From: Orientallactaga sibirica
Taxonomy: Eukaryota; Chordata; Mammalia; Rodentia; Dipodidae
Length of the DNA: 64,000 nt
Reading direction: 5' to 3'
Assembly: GCA_036365145.1 (NCBI GenBank)
Contig: JAEOAD010000026.1
Location: 1,902,501-1,966,500 of the forward strand
Part shown: piece by piece, positions 21,201 to 36,200 of the stretch
Numbering within the stretch: the stretch's first letter is position 1
Layout: each line of letters begins with the position of its first letter
Program-made: the position numbers and the translations under genes
Notes under the pieces: model-generated
Seen by the model: only the letters and a program-made list of their open reading frames with translations
Databases searched by the model: none
Told to the model about the DNA's origin: nothing

Positions 21201-24200
21201 ACCTCCTCATCTCTTTCTTTCAATTCAGTTCTTGCTACGTAGCCTAGGCTGGGCTCAAGGGACTGTCCTGCTTCAGCCTCCCCAACAAGCTATGTGGCAT
21301 GAAAAGGCCTTATCTCACCTGACCTGGGCCACCCCTCTTCTTGGTCTCAACACTGGGCAATTCAGGTCTCAGGCCAGCACCAAGGCTGACAGTAGGAAGC
21401 ACCTCAGGGGTTTCTTCCTGCAGGGTAGGAGGCTGGATACACACCCACCAAGCTGGCCCTCCCTGGGTCCTCACCCAAGGTCATGCCCTTCCATAGGGAC
21501 ATGGCTGGTGGCCTCCCTTAATTCATCAGGGCTCCCCAGACAGCACACAGGTGGGGAGCAGATGTCTGACTCTCCTGAATGAGGCCTGTGGCCTATGTCA
21601 TGATCTCAACGCTTGAGAGGTGGAGGCAGGAGGACCGCCATCAACTCAAGGCTAGCCTGAGCTGCACAATGAATTATAATCCAGCCTGCGCTACATGTGG
21701 CCTTGCCTCAAACACCAAAACCAAAACCAAACAAACAAAAACCAAAATATGGGAGGGCTTAGCGGTTAAGGCGTTTGCCTACAAAGACAAAAGGACCCCA
21801 GTTCAATTCTCCAGGATCCACGTAAGCCAGATGCACAAGGGGCGCATGCTTCTGGAATTTGTTTGTAGGGACTGGAGGCCCTGGTGCGCCCATTCTCTCA
21901 CTCTCTCTTTTTTTCTCCCTCTTTCTCTCTCTCAAATAAATAAATAAAATATATTTTTAAAAACCCAACCAATGGGGCTGCAGAGATGGCTTAGCGGTTA
22001 AGTGCTTGCCTGTGAAGCCTAAGGACCCTGGTTCGAGGCTTGATTCTCCTGTACCCATGTAAGCCAGATGCACAAGGTGGTGCATGCTGGAGGCCCTGGT
22101 GCACCCGTTCTCTCTCTCTCTATATATATATATATATCTTTCTCTCTGTGTCTGTTGCCAACAAATAAATAAAAATTAAAAAAAAAAAAACAATGGGCTG
22201 GAGAGATGGCTTAGCGGTTAAGGTGCCTCCTGCTAAGCCTAAGAACCCAGTTCCAATCTCCAGGTCCCACGTTTAGCCAGATGCAGTGACACAAGGGCGC
22301 AATGCCGCACTTGACCACAAGGGGGCGCACGCATCTGGATTTTGTTCACAGCAGCTGAGAGACTGCTGGCGCCCATCTCTGTCTCCCTCTCCCTCTCTGT
22401 TTCTCTCTGTGTCTCTCTCCAAAAATAAATAAAATTTAAAAAAATTTAAAAAAAAAACCCAACCAAACAAAATGTGTCTGGCTTTCTTGCCTATACAGGT
22501 CTAACAGGACTGACAATGGCGAGGTGGGGCCAAGTACACCCAGGGCAGGGCCTCCTCCCACCCTAGCATGGGTGGGGATGGCCCTCAGGGGGGCCAGGTG
22601 GTTAGGTCTCCCACTCCTGTACATAACAGCCCCAGGTGGCTATCTGCCCGTCCCAGGCCATCTTTCTACAAAGTGGGGACCAGAATGAGGAAGGACAGCT
22701 CTGGGTGTCCAGCAGAGACTTAGACACATGAGAAGGTGCCCCTGGGCCAGGCAGCCTCTTCTCCTCACTAGGGCTACGTTGGCCATCCAGGATGCCATCA
22801 GGAAAACATGCCAGCTCCCAAGGCAGACTCACAGCCTGAGCCAGGTCTGAGCTGGCTGTCCTGGGAGGTCCTGGGCTCTGCTCTACCATGCTGACCTAGC
22901 CCTGTACAATAGACGTGCTTCCCAGGGAGCTTAGTCTAGGTCAGGGTCTGGCCTCTTATTCTGTCTCTCCAGGGAGACAGGCGAGGCAGAGGCAAGCCCT
23001 TTGTTGTACGGGTCACTCTGCCGTTTTCTGAATGCCCATGCTCCTCAGGCCAGGACCTGGCTACGTGTAGATCCCTGGAGCTTACTGTCCCCCACTAGAA
23101 CAAAGGGTGCAGGTATTCGGGCTTTGTTGAGGGCCATTAAGGGAAAGCCACCTCCTCCTGGTCAAGACCAGGATCTGAGCTCTAGCTCAGGCCCTGAGAG
23201 GACACGTGACGTTCTAAGCTACCCCAAAACAGATCCCAACAAGAATTAATCCAAATGGACCCTCGACATACATACTAAGGAGATAGGAAGAGCAGTTATC
23301 CCCTTAATGAAATAACGTGCTTACACACCCCAAGAGCCTGTCCCTCAACGCCGCTGATCCCAGACCCTTACTCCTGAGCCTCTTGGCTTTTCTGAGTTCT
23401 AACCAAAAAAAGTGTAACTTCCAGCTGTGCGTAATGGCGCACACCTTTAATCCCAGCACTTGGGAGGCAGAGGTAGGAGGATCACCATGAGTTCAAGGCC
23501 ACCCTGAGACTACATAGTGAATTCCAGGTCAGCCTGAGCTAAAGTGAGACTCTACATCGAAAAACAAAAAATAAAAAAAATTTTTAAAAAACGGGGCTGG
23601 AGAGATGGCTCAGTGGTTAAGGTGCCTGCCTAAGAAGGCCGGTTCCAATCTCCAGGTCCCACGTTTAGCCAGATGCACTTATGCAAGGGCGCAATGCCAC
23701 ACTTGATCACAAGGGGGCACATGCATCTGGATTTCGTTTGCAGCAGCTGAGAGGCTGCTGGCATGCCCATCTCTGTCTTCCTCTCCCTCTCTGTCTCTCT
23801 CTCTCTCTCTCAAAAAAAAAGTGTAACTTCCTCTTCTATGTCTTTAAAATATTTATTTAAGCCAGGCATGGTGGCTCACACGGTTAATCCCAGCGTTTGG
23901 GAGGCAGAGGTAGGAGGAATGCTGTGAGTTCAAGGCCACTCTGAGACTACATAGTGAATTCCAGGTCAGTCTGGGCTAGAGCAAGACCCTACCTCAAAAA
24001 AAAAATTATTTAAAAGCATGCAAGAGAAAGAAGCAGGTAGAGAGAGACAATGGGCATGCCAGGGCCTCAAGCCACTGCAAACAAACTCCAGTTGCATGCA
24101 CCACCATGTGCATCTGCCTTACATGGATACTGGGGAATAGAACCTGGGTCCTTAGGCTTTGTAGCCAAGTGCCTTAACCACTAAGCCATCTCTTCAGCCC

Positions 24201-27200
24201 CTCCTTTTCTATCTTTTCTTTTCTTTCTAATTTTTATTTCTTATTTTATTTATTTATTTATTTGCAAGCAGAGAGAGACAGAGAGAAGAGAGACAGACAC
24301 AGAGAGAATGGGCACACCAGGGCCTCCAGCTACTGCCAATGAACTCCAGGTGAATGCACCCCCTTATGCATCTGGCTTACATGGGTCCTGGGAAATCGAA
24401 CCTAGGCCCTTTGGCTTCACAGGCAAGTGCCTTAGCTGCTAAGCCATCTCTCCAGCCCTCTTTTCTATCTTTTCAATATGGGCCAAAACCCTACACTTGC
24501 TGCCCTCACCCTCTGGGTTTTCTCACTGGTTCTCTGAAGTCCTTCCCACTTCCCCACCCCCACCCCAGCAGCAGCTGCACACAGACCTCCTTTGCTGATC
24601 TTAACTCAAAAGTCATGATCTTCTTTTCTCTATTCCTCTCCTCCTGGCAGCTGCTGAGTTTACAGCTTGCCTGCTTTGGTGGTTTTTCTCTCAAACACTA
24701 AGAAAATAGTCCTCAGGTTTCCTTCGAGTCCACTTTTAAATCATTTAATCAGTGTGACTAGAAACCTGCAAAAGGGAACTCAGATGCCCCAGTAAAGTGT
24801 GTCTTGCCACAGAGCCAGCAACATGCCCACAACAGACAAGATGGCACCTTGCCTCCTCCCTTTCTAAGCACTGGCTTATGTTTGCTGCCTCATCTCCGCT
24901 CCTCCCAGGAAGGCCCCAGATCCAGGCCTGCCTGCTTTACTGGCCACCCTGCCTGGCAGGCTGCCCTTCCATGGATTCCAGTTTTCAGAAAGAACAAGGG
25001 CTCCCGCTGATGGAATGGCCAGGCTCTGCACCACCTACATCATGTTTGCCTCTTCTCCTCACAAGCCACTGGCCCTCATCCTGACTACTTTCTGTTTGTT
25101 TCTGTCTGTCTTGCCCACAGGGGACAGATCTGGTGCCTAGAGATTACTGAGGCCAAGTGCCAGGGGCCTCAAAGTATACCAGGCTCCGGATTCTTCCACA
25201 TGAGGCCTGGTCTGTACTAGTTCCCCTCTTCTGGAGCTATGTGTGTGTGGGGTACATTTAAGAATGTACACATCCGGGCATGGTGGCGCATGCCTTTAAT
25301 CCCAGCACTCGGGAGGCAGAGGTAGGAGGATCGCCGAGAGTTCGAGGCCACCCTGAGACTACATAGTGAATTCCAGGTCAGCCTGGACCAGAGTGAGACC
25401 CTACCTCGAAAAACCAAAAAAGAAAAAGAAAAAAAAAAGAATGTACACATGTGGAGCTGGAGGGATGGCTTAGCCGTTAAGGTGTTTGCCTGCAAAGCCA
25501 ATGGAGCCTAGTTCGACTCTCCAGGACCCATGTTAGCCAGATGCACAAGGGGGCACATACATCTGGAGTTCGTTTTTCAGTGGCTGGAGGCCCTGGCATG
25601 CCCATTCTCTCTCCAATAAATAAATAAGTACATAAGATAAATAGAATGTACACGTGGGCATCTGTGCACATGTGGAGGCTGGAGGTGGACATTGGGTTTC
25701 TTCTTCAATCGATCTCCATCTCTTTGTTGTTGTTGTTGGTTTTTCAAGGTAGGGTCTCACTCTGGAATTCACTATGGAGTCTCAGGGTGGCCTTGAACTC
25801 ATGGCGATCCTCCTACCTCTGCCTCCTGAGGGCTGGGATCAAAGGCGTGAGCCACCACACCCAGCTCCATCTCATTTTTTTTTTGAGATAAGGTCTCACT
25901 GATCCCAGAGTTCACTGATTTGGCTAGACTGGTGTGCTAACAAGACCTTCGAGCTAACAAGGCCCAGGGATCTTCCTGCTTCTTCCTCCCCAGTGTTGGG
26001 ACTACAGGTGCCTGCCACCACACATGGGTTCTGAGGACCTGAGCTGTGCGGCACACTTTACCCTCAGATCCATCTCTCTGGCCTCACCAGTTGCTGTTGC
26101 TAGCCCGGCTCTGTGGGGATCAGCACAGCAGCAAACCAGTCAGAGGTGCTGCTGGCTCAGCCCCTCCCCACCACACTAAAGACAAGAGGGAAGCACACAG
26201 GGTAGGTAGAGGCAGTGCCAACTGGACTGTCCCATGGATCACCCAGGCTGCAGACTACCCCACCTTTTCCTTGGCCCACACGCTACACGGGGAGAAGGAT
26301 TTGCGGCACCTGGTCCAGGGGAACAGCTCTGGCACAGCTGGACATGGGGACTGCATGCTGCCAAGTGGACTGGGAAGGCACTCACCTAAATCCACAGAGG
26401 TCATGCTGGGGGCGGTGTCGGGCCTGCGCAGCTGGGGAGCTCCAGGGTCCGTGGACGTGTCTGGGGTGGAGACTGATGTGGAGGGAGGGCAGCTGGTAAC
26501 AGCGGTAGCCATAGCCGATACAGTTCGAGGCTTGGCATGGGGGTCGCTTGGCCGCTGGAGAGCATCGGTTGGCATGGGGTCAGGTGCTATAGGGGTCACC
26601 ATTGTAGGGAAGAAGTTCTCTCGACTGTCCTTGAGGTGTTTGGGGGTGGTGGGGGTATCCCCCGAGGCCTGTGAGGACAGAGATGAAGTGGTGATGGTTG
26701 GAGGGACAGTCCCCCAAGCCCATCCATCATGCCCCATACCAGCCCCATCCAGTGCCACAGAACACTTTTTCTGGACTTTGGATGCATGTGCTACGGTGTG
26801 CCCAACAAGATCCCCAGGCATTCATTCCCCCAGGGCACTGACACCAGCACACAGCCAAGGCCAGATCCCTTCCCCAGAGGATGTCCAGTTCATGCTGACA
26901 GGGCCTCAAGGAGGACCCCATGGCTGCCACTTCATCGGAGTCTCTAGGAATGGGGTGTAGGGCTCAATCTGTGGACTGTAGAAATGGTTGGTCAGCTTAG
27001 GAGAACCACTTCCCAAGCGGAAGAGTCTCAAAGGGAAAATCCCAAGAGTCCACACCCCAAGCCAGGTGCCTGGCATCAGAGCTGTCACACCCCTACCACA
27101 GCCCTTGGATTCCCGGGGAGCAGGCCCTTAGAGACTTGCTTCTGGAAAGCTGCAGAGCATCGGGGTCCTTCAGTTCCCTTTGCCTTGGCTCCCTTGAGGG

Positions 27201-30200
27201 ATTCTTTTCACACGGCCTCTCTTGCCCAAAGACCAGCCCTTCTTACAGTACAGGGTGCAGCCCACCATGACTGACAATGTGCTTCAAAGTCAGGCAAGGC
27301 TCCTCTCATAGCAGGACTGAGGGCTCAGCCCCAAGCCCTCCAGCCCCTTCTAGCACAGACTCCCCCAGGGCTGTCAAGTGTAGGAATTACAAGCCCTCTA
27401 GCCCCTTCCAGCACAGACTCCCAGGGTTGTCGGGTGGGGATCACAGGCCTACAGGCGGGTGCTCAGGGGTCACTTTCCTTCTACCAATGACCTGTCTCTT
27501 CTGATTAAAAAAAAAAATTACTTTTCTTTATTTACTTGAGAGAAATAGGCAGGGGGAGAGAGAGAGAGAATAGGTGCACCAGGGCCTCCAGCCACTGCAA
27601 ACAAACTCTAGATGCATGCGCCCCCTTGTACATCTGACATACATGGGTTCTGGGGAATCAAACCTGGGTCCTTTGGCTTTGCAGGCAAGTGCCTTAAACA
27701 CTAAGCCATCTCTCCAGCCCTCTTCTGATGTTTTGATTGAAATGCTTCCACGTGGACGGTATGAGCCTATGGGTTCTCTTACAACATGGGTGTGTGGAGA
27801 AATACCATGGGGAGCTGGTCCGCTGGGAGGGCAGGGCAAGACAGAGCTAGTTTCTGGCCACAGGGGTCCATGTGCTGGGATAGTACAGCCCAAGCGCGGG
27901 TGTGGCAGGCACCAGGGAGGGTGAGTTCTGTACCCCTGTCCTCACTCAGGAGCAGCTTCAGCCACAGCCAATTGTACAGACCCTCTATTGATGTCCATGG
28001 CATCCTCGGGCATGTGCAGGGCCACCATGACAACTGAGAGCAAAAGGGACAGTCCCTGAGGGGCAGCAGTGGCTGGCTCTGAGGCCTGGGGCTCAGCCCT
28101 CACACTCGTCAGAGGCGGGCCCAGTAGTGGGAGGCAGGGGAGTCTATCGGGGAATTTAAGGGGCCTTCCTAGGAGGCTTCTGTTCCTAGGACAAAGGGGT
28201 GAAGCACAGGAAGAGGCGAGGAGCAGGAGACGCCCTCCCAAAGATTGGGCTCGAGGCAGGTGAAGGCCAGAGAGCAGCTGGCCCTCAGAAAAACCCCACG
28301 GTTCAGACTCCCGAGGCTCTACTGATGCAGGCTACATCGGTGGTAAGAGGGCCTTCAGACCCCAATAGACTCTAAGAAATATGGCTGGTCAGGACATTAA
28401 TGGGGAGGTCCAGAGGACCACTGGGCTGGCTTTGTACCTCTGGCTCTCCACTCCACGGGGGGTGGGGGGGGGACAAGGGCCTGCCCTGACACTGCCCAGT
28501 AGCAGACAACCTGAAAGTCGGGACCCTATTGCTCAGCTCTGGCTCCCCACCAGCCAGCCTGGGTCTTTCAAGGGTTCCTGAGAACAGCGTCAGCCCACAA
28601 CTTCTAGTGGTGCTGCTCGCTGCATATCTTGGCAGCAGATGGCCCTCCTAGGCTTCTGTCTCCTCGTCAAACCAGACGGTGAGGCTCATACCTAGAATCC
28701 TACCACTCAAAAGAATGAGGCAGTAATGGAGAGACGGAGGGGATATGATGGAGATTGGTGTTCTAAAGTGGAATGGGGGGGGATATCATGTTTTTTTGTA
28801 TGTAAGTACAGAAGGTGTCAATAAAAAAAAAATAATTAAAAAAAAGGCTGAGGCAGGAGAAATGCCATGAGTTAAAGGCCAACCTAGGCTAGAGAGTACC
28901 AGGCTAGCCAGACTACAGAGCAAGACTCTGCCTCAACAAAAACAAAACGAAAAGCCCCAAAAGGTCAGAAACAGCCCTCCTATTCAGGGCCCCAGGTATG
29001 AGCACATGCCTACCTTCCCAGAAGTAATGGTGTAGAGCCCCAGGTGTGAGCACTGTATTTATGTAGCAAAACTCAAGTGTTGAAGCCTGCTGCTGTTGGT
29101 CAGTCCTGCTAAGGCCTCTGGCCCTGTTCTGAGGCTGGCCCACAGTCCACTTGCTTTCGAAGGCTAACCCCTTGGCTTTCTTAGACCTGAAGTCTGGGCA
29201 GTGTTGGTGGCCTGATGCTTCATTCTGCCAAGACCAAACCTGTCTGGACCCCCGAGATGGCCACGAGCCAACTGCCAGGACCCCTAGGACGAGGTAAGTG
29301 GCCTTCCCCTGGGGCTAAGAGGCTGGACTACTCAAAGGCACATCACTTCTCTGACCTGCGGGCTCTTCCGTCTGTTAGGCTTGCCTCTCCCTCCCTCCCT
29401 CCCTCCCTCCCTATCCTGCAGGCCTTTCCCTTGCCAAGACTCAACCGAACCCAATCCTGACCCTGGTGAGGGTCTCTGAAACCGTCGCAAGAAGGTCTCA
29501 CTCCCACCTCCATCCTGCCACACCAGTCCTCATCTCCTCATCTCCCGAGCCCTCCTCCCTCCACCCTTTCCTCACCATCCACCAGCCACACTGCACTCCC
29601 GTCTCCTCCTCAACCTCACAGTACCTGACACCCTGGTCTTGGGGTAACCCCGGCCCCCATCACTGGCCCTCCTTTCAGTGGTTCCTGCACAGATTCTGCC
29701 TTGCCCCATCAGCCTGCCTGTCCCGTCTGCCTCTGTGTACGTTAAGGCCTTCCTGGCTGGGGACAGCTGACGAGGTGCTGTCCTTCCTACCTAAAGACAG
29801 TGAGCCAACGCACCCCACCACGGGGTTGTGCCCCACCAGCTTACAGGCTCATACATCTCAGGCTTCTTTCCCCTCAGCCCATGCTGATGACAAGAACCAG
29901 ACACGGGGCACCCTTGCTTCTGGGCTCGTAGCTTTGGTGTGGGGCAGGCTGGGTGTGTCTTACCTGTCTCTGGGTAGCAGCCCCAAGGTGTACTTGACAG
30001 AACTTCACAGCCTGCTCCAGCGCAGCCTCCTCATCCACCTGAGCAAGGAGATGCCACCATCAGAGGGGCTGCCACCCTGCTCTCAGCCCTGCCCCTTATG
30101 TTACAATTTCAGACCAGCCCAGAAAGGGGAACCCCCACTCCGGTGCAGAACCCTCATCACCGCTGAGTGCAACCAGACCACCCCCGAACCCAGCACTCAG

Positions 30201-33200
30201 GTGGGGATGCAGGCCAAGCGTCTGCCTCTGGCCACACCGTGTTAGTTTCTTTTTTTTTCTTTTCTTTTCTTTCTTTTTTTTTAAAATTTATTAGAGACAG
30301 AGAGGGAGTGAGAAAGTGAGAGAGAATAGGCACGCCATGGCCTCTAGCCACTGCAAACGAACTCCAAACACATGCGCCACCATGTGCATCTGGCTTACAT
30401 GGGACCTGGCGAATAGAACCTGGGTCATTAGGCTTTGCAGGCATGTGCCTTAACTGCTAAGCCATCTCTCCAGCCCCAACTGCACAGAGAGGGGGGGGGA
30501 GTCTCAGCTCTTAACCAAGCCTTCAAATTTGGCTAAAAGGGTCTGAGGCTTCTCTCTCTCAAATAAATAAAATAAAAATGTTAAAAACAATCCAGCTGAG
30601 AGCTGGGCATGGCGGTGCAAACTCATAACACCAGCACTTGGGGGGGGGGGCATGGAGGCAAGATTGAGAGTCCCAGACTCGCCTGAGCTACCAATCAAGA
30701 CCTTGCCTGAAAGCAAACAAAACCCAAACGAGTGAGCCCAGCTGCTTCTGGATGGCTTCTGTCACAGGCTGACTTGAGCTAGAGCTCACCTGGAATGGGG
30801 AGCAAGGAGGACTGATAAGGCTTCTTAGAAGCCCAGGTTGGACGACATTCTGAGCCATGCCAAGTGTGTCCCACAAACCAAGAGTCCAAAGCATGAGGAG
30901 GTCAGTATGACACCGGGGTGGGGTCACTCTGGACAAGCTGCAGGTGAGGCCAAACACTGCCAAGCCAGGACAGGAGTGGAACAGGGCCTGGGAAAGAGAA
31001 GCACGAGCCCCTGGACCGCCCCTAAGGAATAGATACCAGAAACACAGAGACCCACAACCTCCATGCTGCTGAGGTAGGGAAGTGTGGTGGTTTGATTCAG
31101 GGGTCCCTATAAATGTATGTGTTAATGCTTGGTCCCCAGCTGGTGGCAATTTGGGAATTGGAACCTCCTGGGGGTGATGTATTGTTGGGGGTGGGCTTAT
31201 GGGTATTATAGCCAGCTTCCTCTTGCCAGTGCTTGGCACACTCTCCTGCTGCTGTTGTCTATCTGATGTTGGCCAGGAGGTGATGTCCACCCTCTGCTCA
31301 TGCCATCATTTCCCCTGCCATCATGGAGTTTCCCCTTGAGTCTGTAAGCCAAAATAAGCCTTTTCCCCACAGCTGCTTTTTTTGTTTGTATTTTGAGGCA
31401 GGGTCTCACTCTAGCCCAGGCTGACCTGGAATTCACCATGATCCTCCTACTCTGCCTCCCAAGTGCTAGGATTCAAGGCGTGCACCACCACACCCAGCTC
31501 CCCATAAGCTGCTCTAGTTCTAGTTTTTGCCAGCAACGTGAAGCTGGTTACAATAAGAAGCAACCCCGGAGGGGCCCTGCAAACTGACACCACTTGGGAA
31601 AAATCTGTGACCACCAGGGAAAGTCACCCTATTTGCATAAGTCACTGCAATGCTGGGGATTCTTCCTATGGGAATAATTATAAATAGAGGAAGTCACGTG
31701 ACTATCCATTGTGGGGGCTGTGGGGGTGGAAGCAGGCAATAGCCTCTTTGGGCCACTGTGCTCAGATTCCTCCCAGGCCTGTTTCTTAGGTGGGCACCAC
31801 AGTCACTTGTAGATGGCAGCCGCCTGTCTCAAAAGTGCCCCAAATGCGTTCAAAGGCCAGTCCTCATCTTCCTGCACTGCACCTCCAGTACAGTTTCATT
31901 TTCCTCACATGATTCACACTTCTCTGTTTTACTGACTCTGAACTTGTTGCCTACTCTCTGGAGAAAACCTGAGAGAGACAAAAACCCTCTCAAAACAAAA
32001 CACCGAACTAAGACACAGTTGGCATGGCAGAGAGGTGATCCCTCTGCTGAGCCCAGAGGCAGACCCTGGCACAAGTGGGCCCAGGGATCCTCTTGGAGAA
32101 ACAGAAGGGGTTAGCTAGGCGGGAGTCTGCGAACAAGCCCAGCCCTCGGCGCAGCTCAGCCCTGGCCCACCTGCTTGATGAGCATGTAGGTCTCCGACAT
32201 GATCTTCTCGATGCGGCCCAGGTCGTAGGCCACCCCCTTCTGGCCCTGTTGCCACACGCGGTAGGCATCCAACAGGAGAGTCTTTCCTGACTCTGTGTCC
32301 TCTAGGAGCTTCCTCTTGCGACTGGGCCTTGGGGGTGGCTCCTCGGGGTGGCCACCTCCCCTAGTCCCCATGGCAGTGATGGGAGCAGCAGTGGTCACAG
32401 GGGCTGGCACGGGTGGAATGGACAGCTGCCGGGCGCTGATGCTCAGCTCCTCCAGGGACAGTTCTGTGGACCGGTCTCTCAGGGGGCGTCCTGGCTGCGG
32501 AGGTGGGGTTCTCTCCAAGTCGAGGCGGCAAGCAGTAGCCTCACTGGTGTCCATTGGTTCAGTGGGTCCCACCCGGGGGCTCTCCTTGTCCTTCCACTCC
32601 ACAACCTGGTCTGTGCTGTCTTTTGTGTCTGTGGCCACTGGGAGATGGTTAACAGAGCCCACTTTGCCCCCTGGCTCGGGCCCTGGCCCTGAGCCATCAG
32701 CCAGAGGCGGCTTTTTGGGGTGGGGGAGGCTCTCCTGGCCATCCTCAGGACTGGCCTTGTGTGAGACATCAGTGGTCATTCTGGCTCCTGGGAGGCCACA
32801 GGCCTTCGGCCCTGGGTGTTCTGATCCCTACAAGGAAACCAGGTAAGACAAGTATCTCCCCTGCTTCAAGCCCTCCCCCTCAGATCCCCCCACTGCCTCT
32901 CTGGCTGGGTATGTGCCTGTGCCGGCTAGCCGGGGCCAATCTCAGTCACCGGAGGAGGTTCAGGGTGCAGACCCATGTCCCCTGCTTCTCTGGCGGCACA
33001 CCACCCTTACAGAGAGTGGGGGTGGGGGTGCTGTGGGGGGTGAGACTCTTACTGCTCTTGACCAACACTAACAACACTGGTCTAGCTGGGATGGGAACTG
33101 CCTGTCTGGCTGGCTCTCTGGGCTTTATGTGTGAGCCTGGTTGGTAGGTGGTATGGGACGGGGACCTGCCTGGCCCATCAAGAGTGCTTACTGCAAGGCC

Positions 33201-36200
33201 AAGTCTTTCTGGACCCCAATGCATGAGGTCTGGGGGTGGGGGTGGGGGAGAGGTGATGCTTAGGGATGTGGTCCTGAAAGCCTGCTTACAAGCCTTAGCC
33301 AGCTCTGTTGTATATGGACTCTAGAGGCATGGTCCTGGCTCAGGTCTCAGCAGGCCACCTACTGAGGGAGAGGTAACTCAGCCTGGGCATTCAATTGTGC
33401 TACTGGGGTCCTGCAGCACTGCCTGGAGGCTAGGAAGGGAGGGTGCACACAGCGGCCTCACAGTCTGGCTCAGTCTGTTGGGGAAGACTTGAAGCCCGCC
33501 CTACACAGGGCAAGTTGCTGTTGTTCTAAACAAACAAGCTACATGCTGATGACCCACCTTGCCTGGGCAGTGAGGACAGAATGGGTGCTACTTCGCCACT
33601 GGGGACTCGAGGATCTGCCCAAGGGGGTACAAATGATGGGGGGAGGACCTGGGAGTGTGTGAGTGTGGTGGACAAGGACCATGGCCTGAGAGGCCCTGGG
33701 AATATGCACACGAGCATGGTGGGTGGACACACCTCTGCAAGCTCACTCAGAGTGTCCTCCAGCACCTTCACAGTGAGGATGAAGGCTCGCTGTGCCAGGA
33801 CCTGGCGGTCAGCATCTCGCAGGTATTTCCTGTGGTCACATGGGGTGGGTGGGGAGAAAAAAAGGGACAGTGTCAGAAACCATGGACTACTGCTCGGCCA
33901 CCCCAATGTTTTTCACTGTGTCCCACCTACTAAAGTCTGCTTGTCTAAAGTGTCCCCTGGGCTCCACCCTCTATACTCAACACACCTCTGACCTAACCCC
34001 AGCTGGCTGCCCTGGGCCCTCTGGACTAGCGCTGAGCCGGGGTACAGGTCTACGCCGGGCTAGCCCTGAGTGCTAGCTGAAGAAAGGCTTGGGTGAAAGG
34101 TTCCTTTCCTTCGGGCTTTTCCCAGGGTTCTCTAATTGAGGCTTATGGCCAGGCCAGGCCAATCCTTGAGTGCACTGCACTTCCTGGAACAGCCCTCCAA
34201 CCCCTACACATGGCAGCTACCTACCACCCTGCTGGCACTATCTCTGACAGCCCCAGGCTGGGGGAAGGGCAGGCCTCCATGTAGAAACCAAGGTCATTGA
34301 AGAGAGCCTGTGTTGGTCCTAGGGGCAAAGGCAGCATACCTTAAGTCTAGATGCTGGGACGGAGAGGGCTCTGAGAAGGGAGGGAGGGAGAGAGGCCGGG
34401 CTCCTGTACCAAGTGACCTGAGGACCGGGTGGGGGCGGCTCACTCACTTGCCCTGGTCTGGTGTTCGTTGCAGCATGGAGGACACCTTCAGCAGGGTGCT
34501 GTGGTCCCGAAGCTGGGCCAGAACCTTGAGCAGCAGCACGATGGAGCGGTTCATGTGCCAGGCAAAGCTGCCCGGTCGGTCGATCTCATCCACAGGGATC
34601 CGCCAGATGCCCTGTGGGGTGCATAGAAACAGGCTGAGGGCTGCTCCACCACCCCCTAGAGCATCAGGGACACCCCTGGAACCTGCCACTGTCCCAAAGC
34701 ACACTGCCTAGCCGGCCGGGGGCTTCTCAGCCCCTCCACACAGAGCACAGAAGTCAGGCTGCCTCCACCTACTCCTTTACCAGTAGCAGAAGACAGTGTA
34801 CACATGAGGTGCCACAACCACTTTTGATTTTTTTCCTAGACAGTCTTGTGGCCCAGGCTGGCCTCAAACTCATGATCCTCCTGCCTCAGCATCCCAAATC
34901 CTGAGATTACAGATGTGCACCACTATCACACCTGATTCTTTTTTAAAAAAATAAATTTTTATTTATTTGCAAGCAGAGAGGTAAGAGAGGAGAGAATGGG
35001 CGCATACGGACCTCCAGCCAATTTACATGGCTTTATGTGGGTACTGGGGAATTGAACCCGGGTTGTTACGCTTTGCAGGCAAGTGCCTTAACCGCTGAGC
35101 CACCTCTCCAGCCCTTGCCTCCTCTTTCATATGGCTGTCCTCACATGCTATCAGTTCTCTGTGGTAGCACTCAAGTGGGCCACACACCTCTGCACAGCTG
35201 TTGGCACTAGAGGGGACTGCTGGGCAAAGGGATCCTGGTGACACTCTGTTAGCTGCTGTTGCTGGATGGGCTCTGGCACAGACTCATTTTCCTGCATCCT
35301 TTCATCACTGGCGCCCAGGGAATTCACCTGTAGCTCCAAGAATGCCCAGGCCGAATTGCCTCAGTCACAGCCGTGTCCTGGAAGATGGGTGTTGGGCCCC
35401 CAGGGCACCCTTACTTACAGGACACCCAGAGTCTCTTCCAGGGCTGTTCTGGAGGCGATCATGCCATCCAAGCTGCACCTGGCCTGCTGGGCTGAGCTCC
35501 CATCCTGACACGACCTTTCTTGTCATTCCCTACTGCACTAGTCTGGGGAATGGTCGTGGCCACGTTACTCTCAGGACTTCCTGGTATGGGCACAGGAATA
35601 GGCAAGGGGAGGGCCAGGAGGACCCAGCCCTCTAGTGACCTCACAGCAGGTGGAAACCTGAGCTCTTAAGGGTTGGGCCTCCCTGGGCAGCACAGCTTGC
35701 CAGGGGCTCTCTTCTCAGCCCCTCAAAGAACCTAGAGGCCAGCCCTTGCGCAGGTAGACTGCACCACAGCCCAGCACCTGTTAGCTCCCTTTCTCTCTTC
35801 TGTTTCCTCTCACCAACTTCAGAAAGAACAAGGGAGTGAGCCCAGGGGAGAGCAGAGGGGACTACAGACTCCCGGAGGCTGGAGACCACTCTCTGCATGG
35901 CTTTGCTTTCATTGTGGCTGCTTGGCCCTTTCCTGGTGGTCGCGTGCTGCATGACGCTCGCCAGGCCTGGTGCCCTGCTCATTCACTCACAGCTTCTTCA
36001 TTTACATGCTACGTGGGGCTCCTTTCCTTCTGCTAGCAAGGCTGGGTCCTCATCCTGACCAGCCACTGGTAGCCATGAGCACTCAGCCTATCCCAGTGAG
36101 GCTCCCCTCTATTAGCAAGATTTGGGAATACCTCTTGGCCGCCCCCCCCCCCTTAGTGCTGTGTGCAGATGGAGGCAAGTCCTAAGGGGATTCCTGAGCC

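Noticed and set aside
26046..26960. 304-codon plus-strand frame
   Set aside because: Opposite the CABIN1 exon at 26386-26668, whose minus-strand reading matches the family. The plus-strand frame is a shadow extended by chance.
32295..32846. 183-codon plus-strand frame
   Set aside because: Antisense shadow of the large CABIN1 exon on the minus strand.
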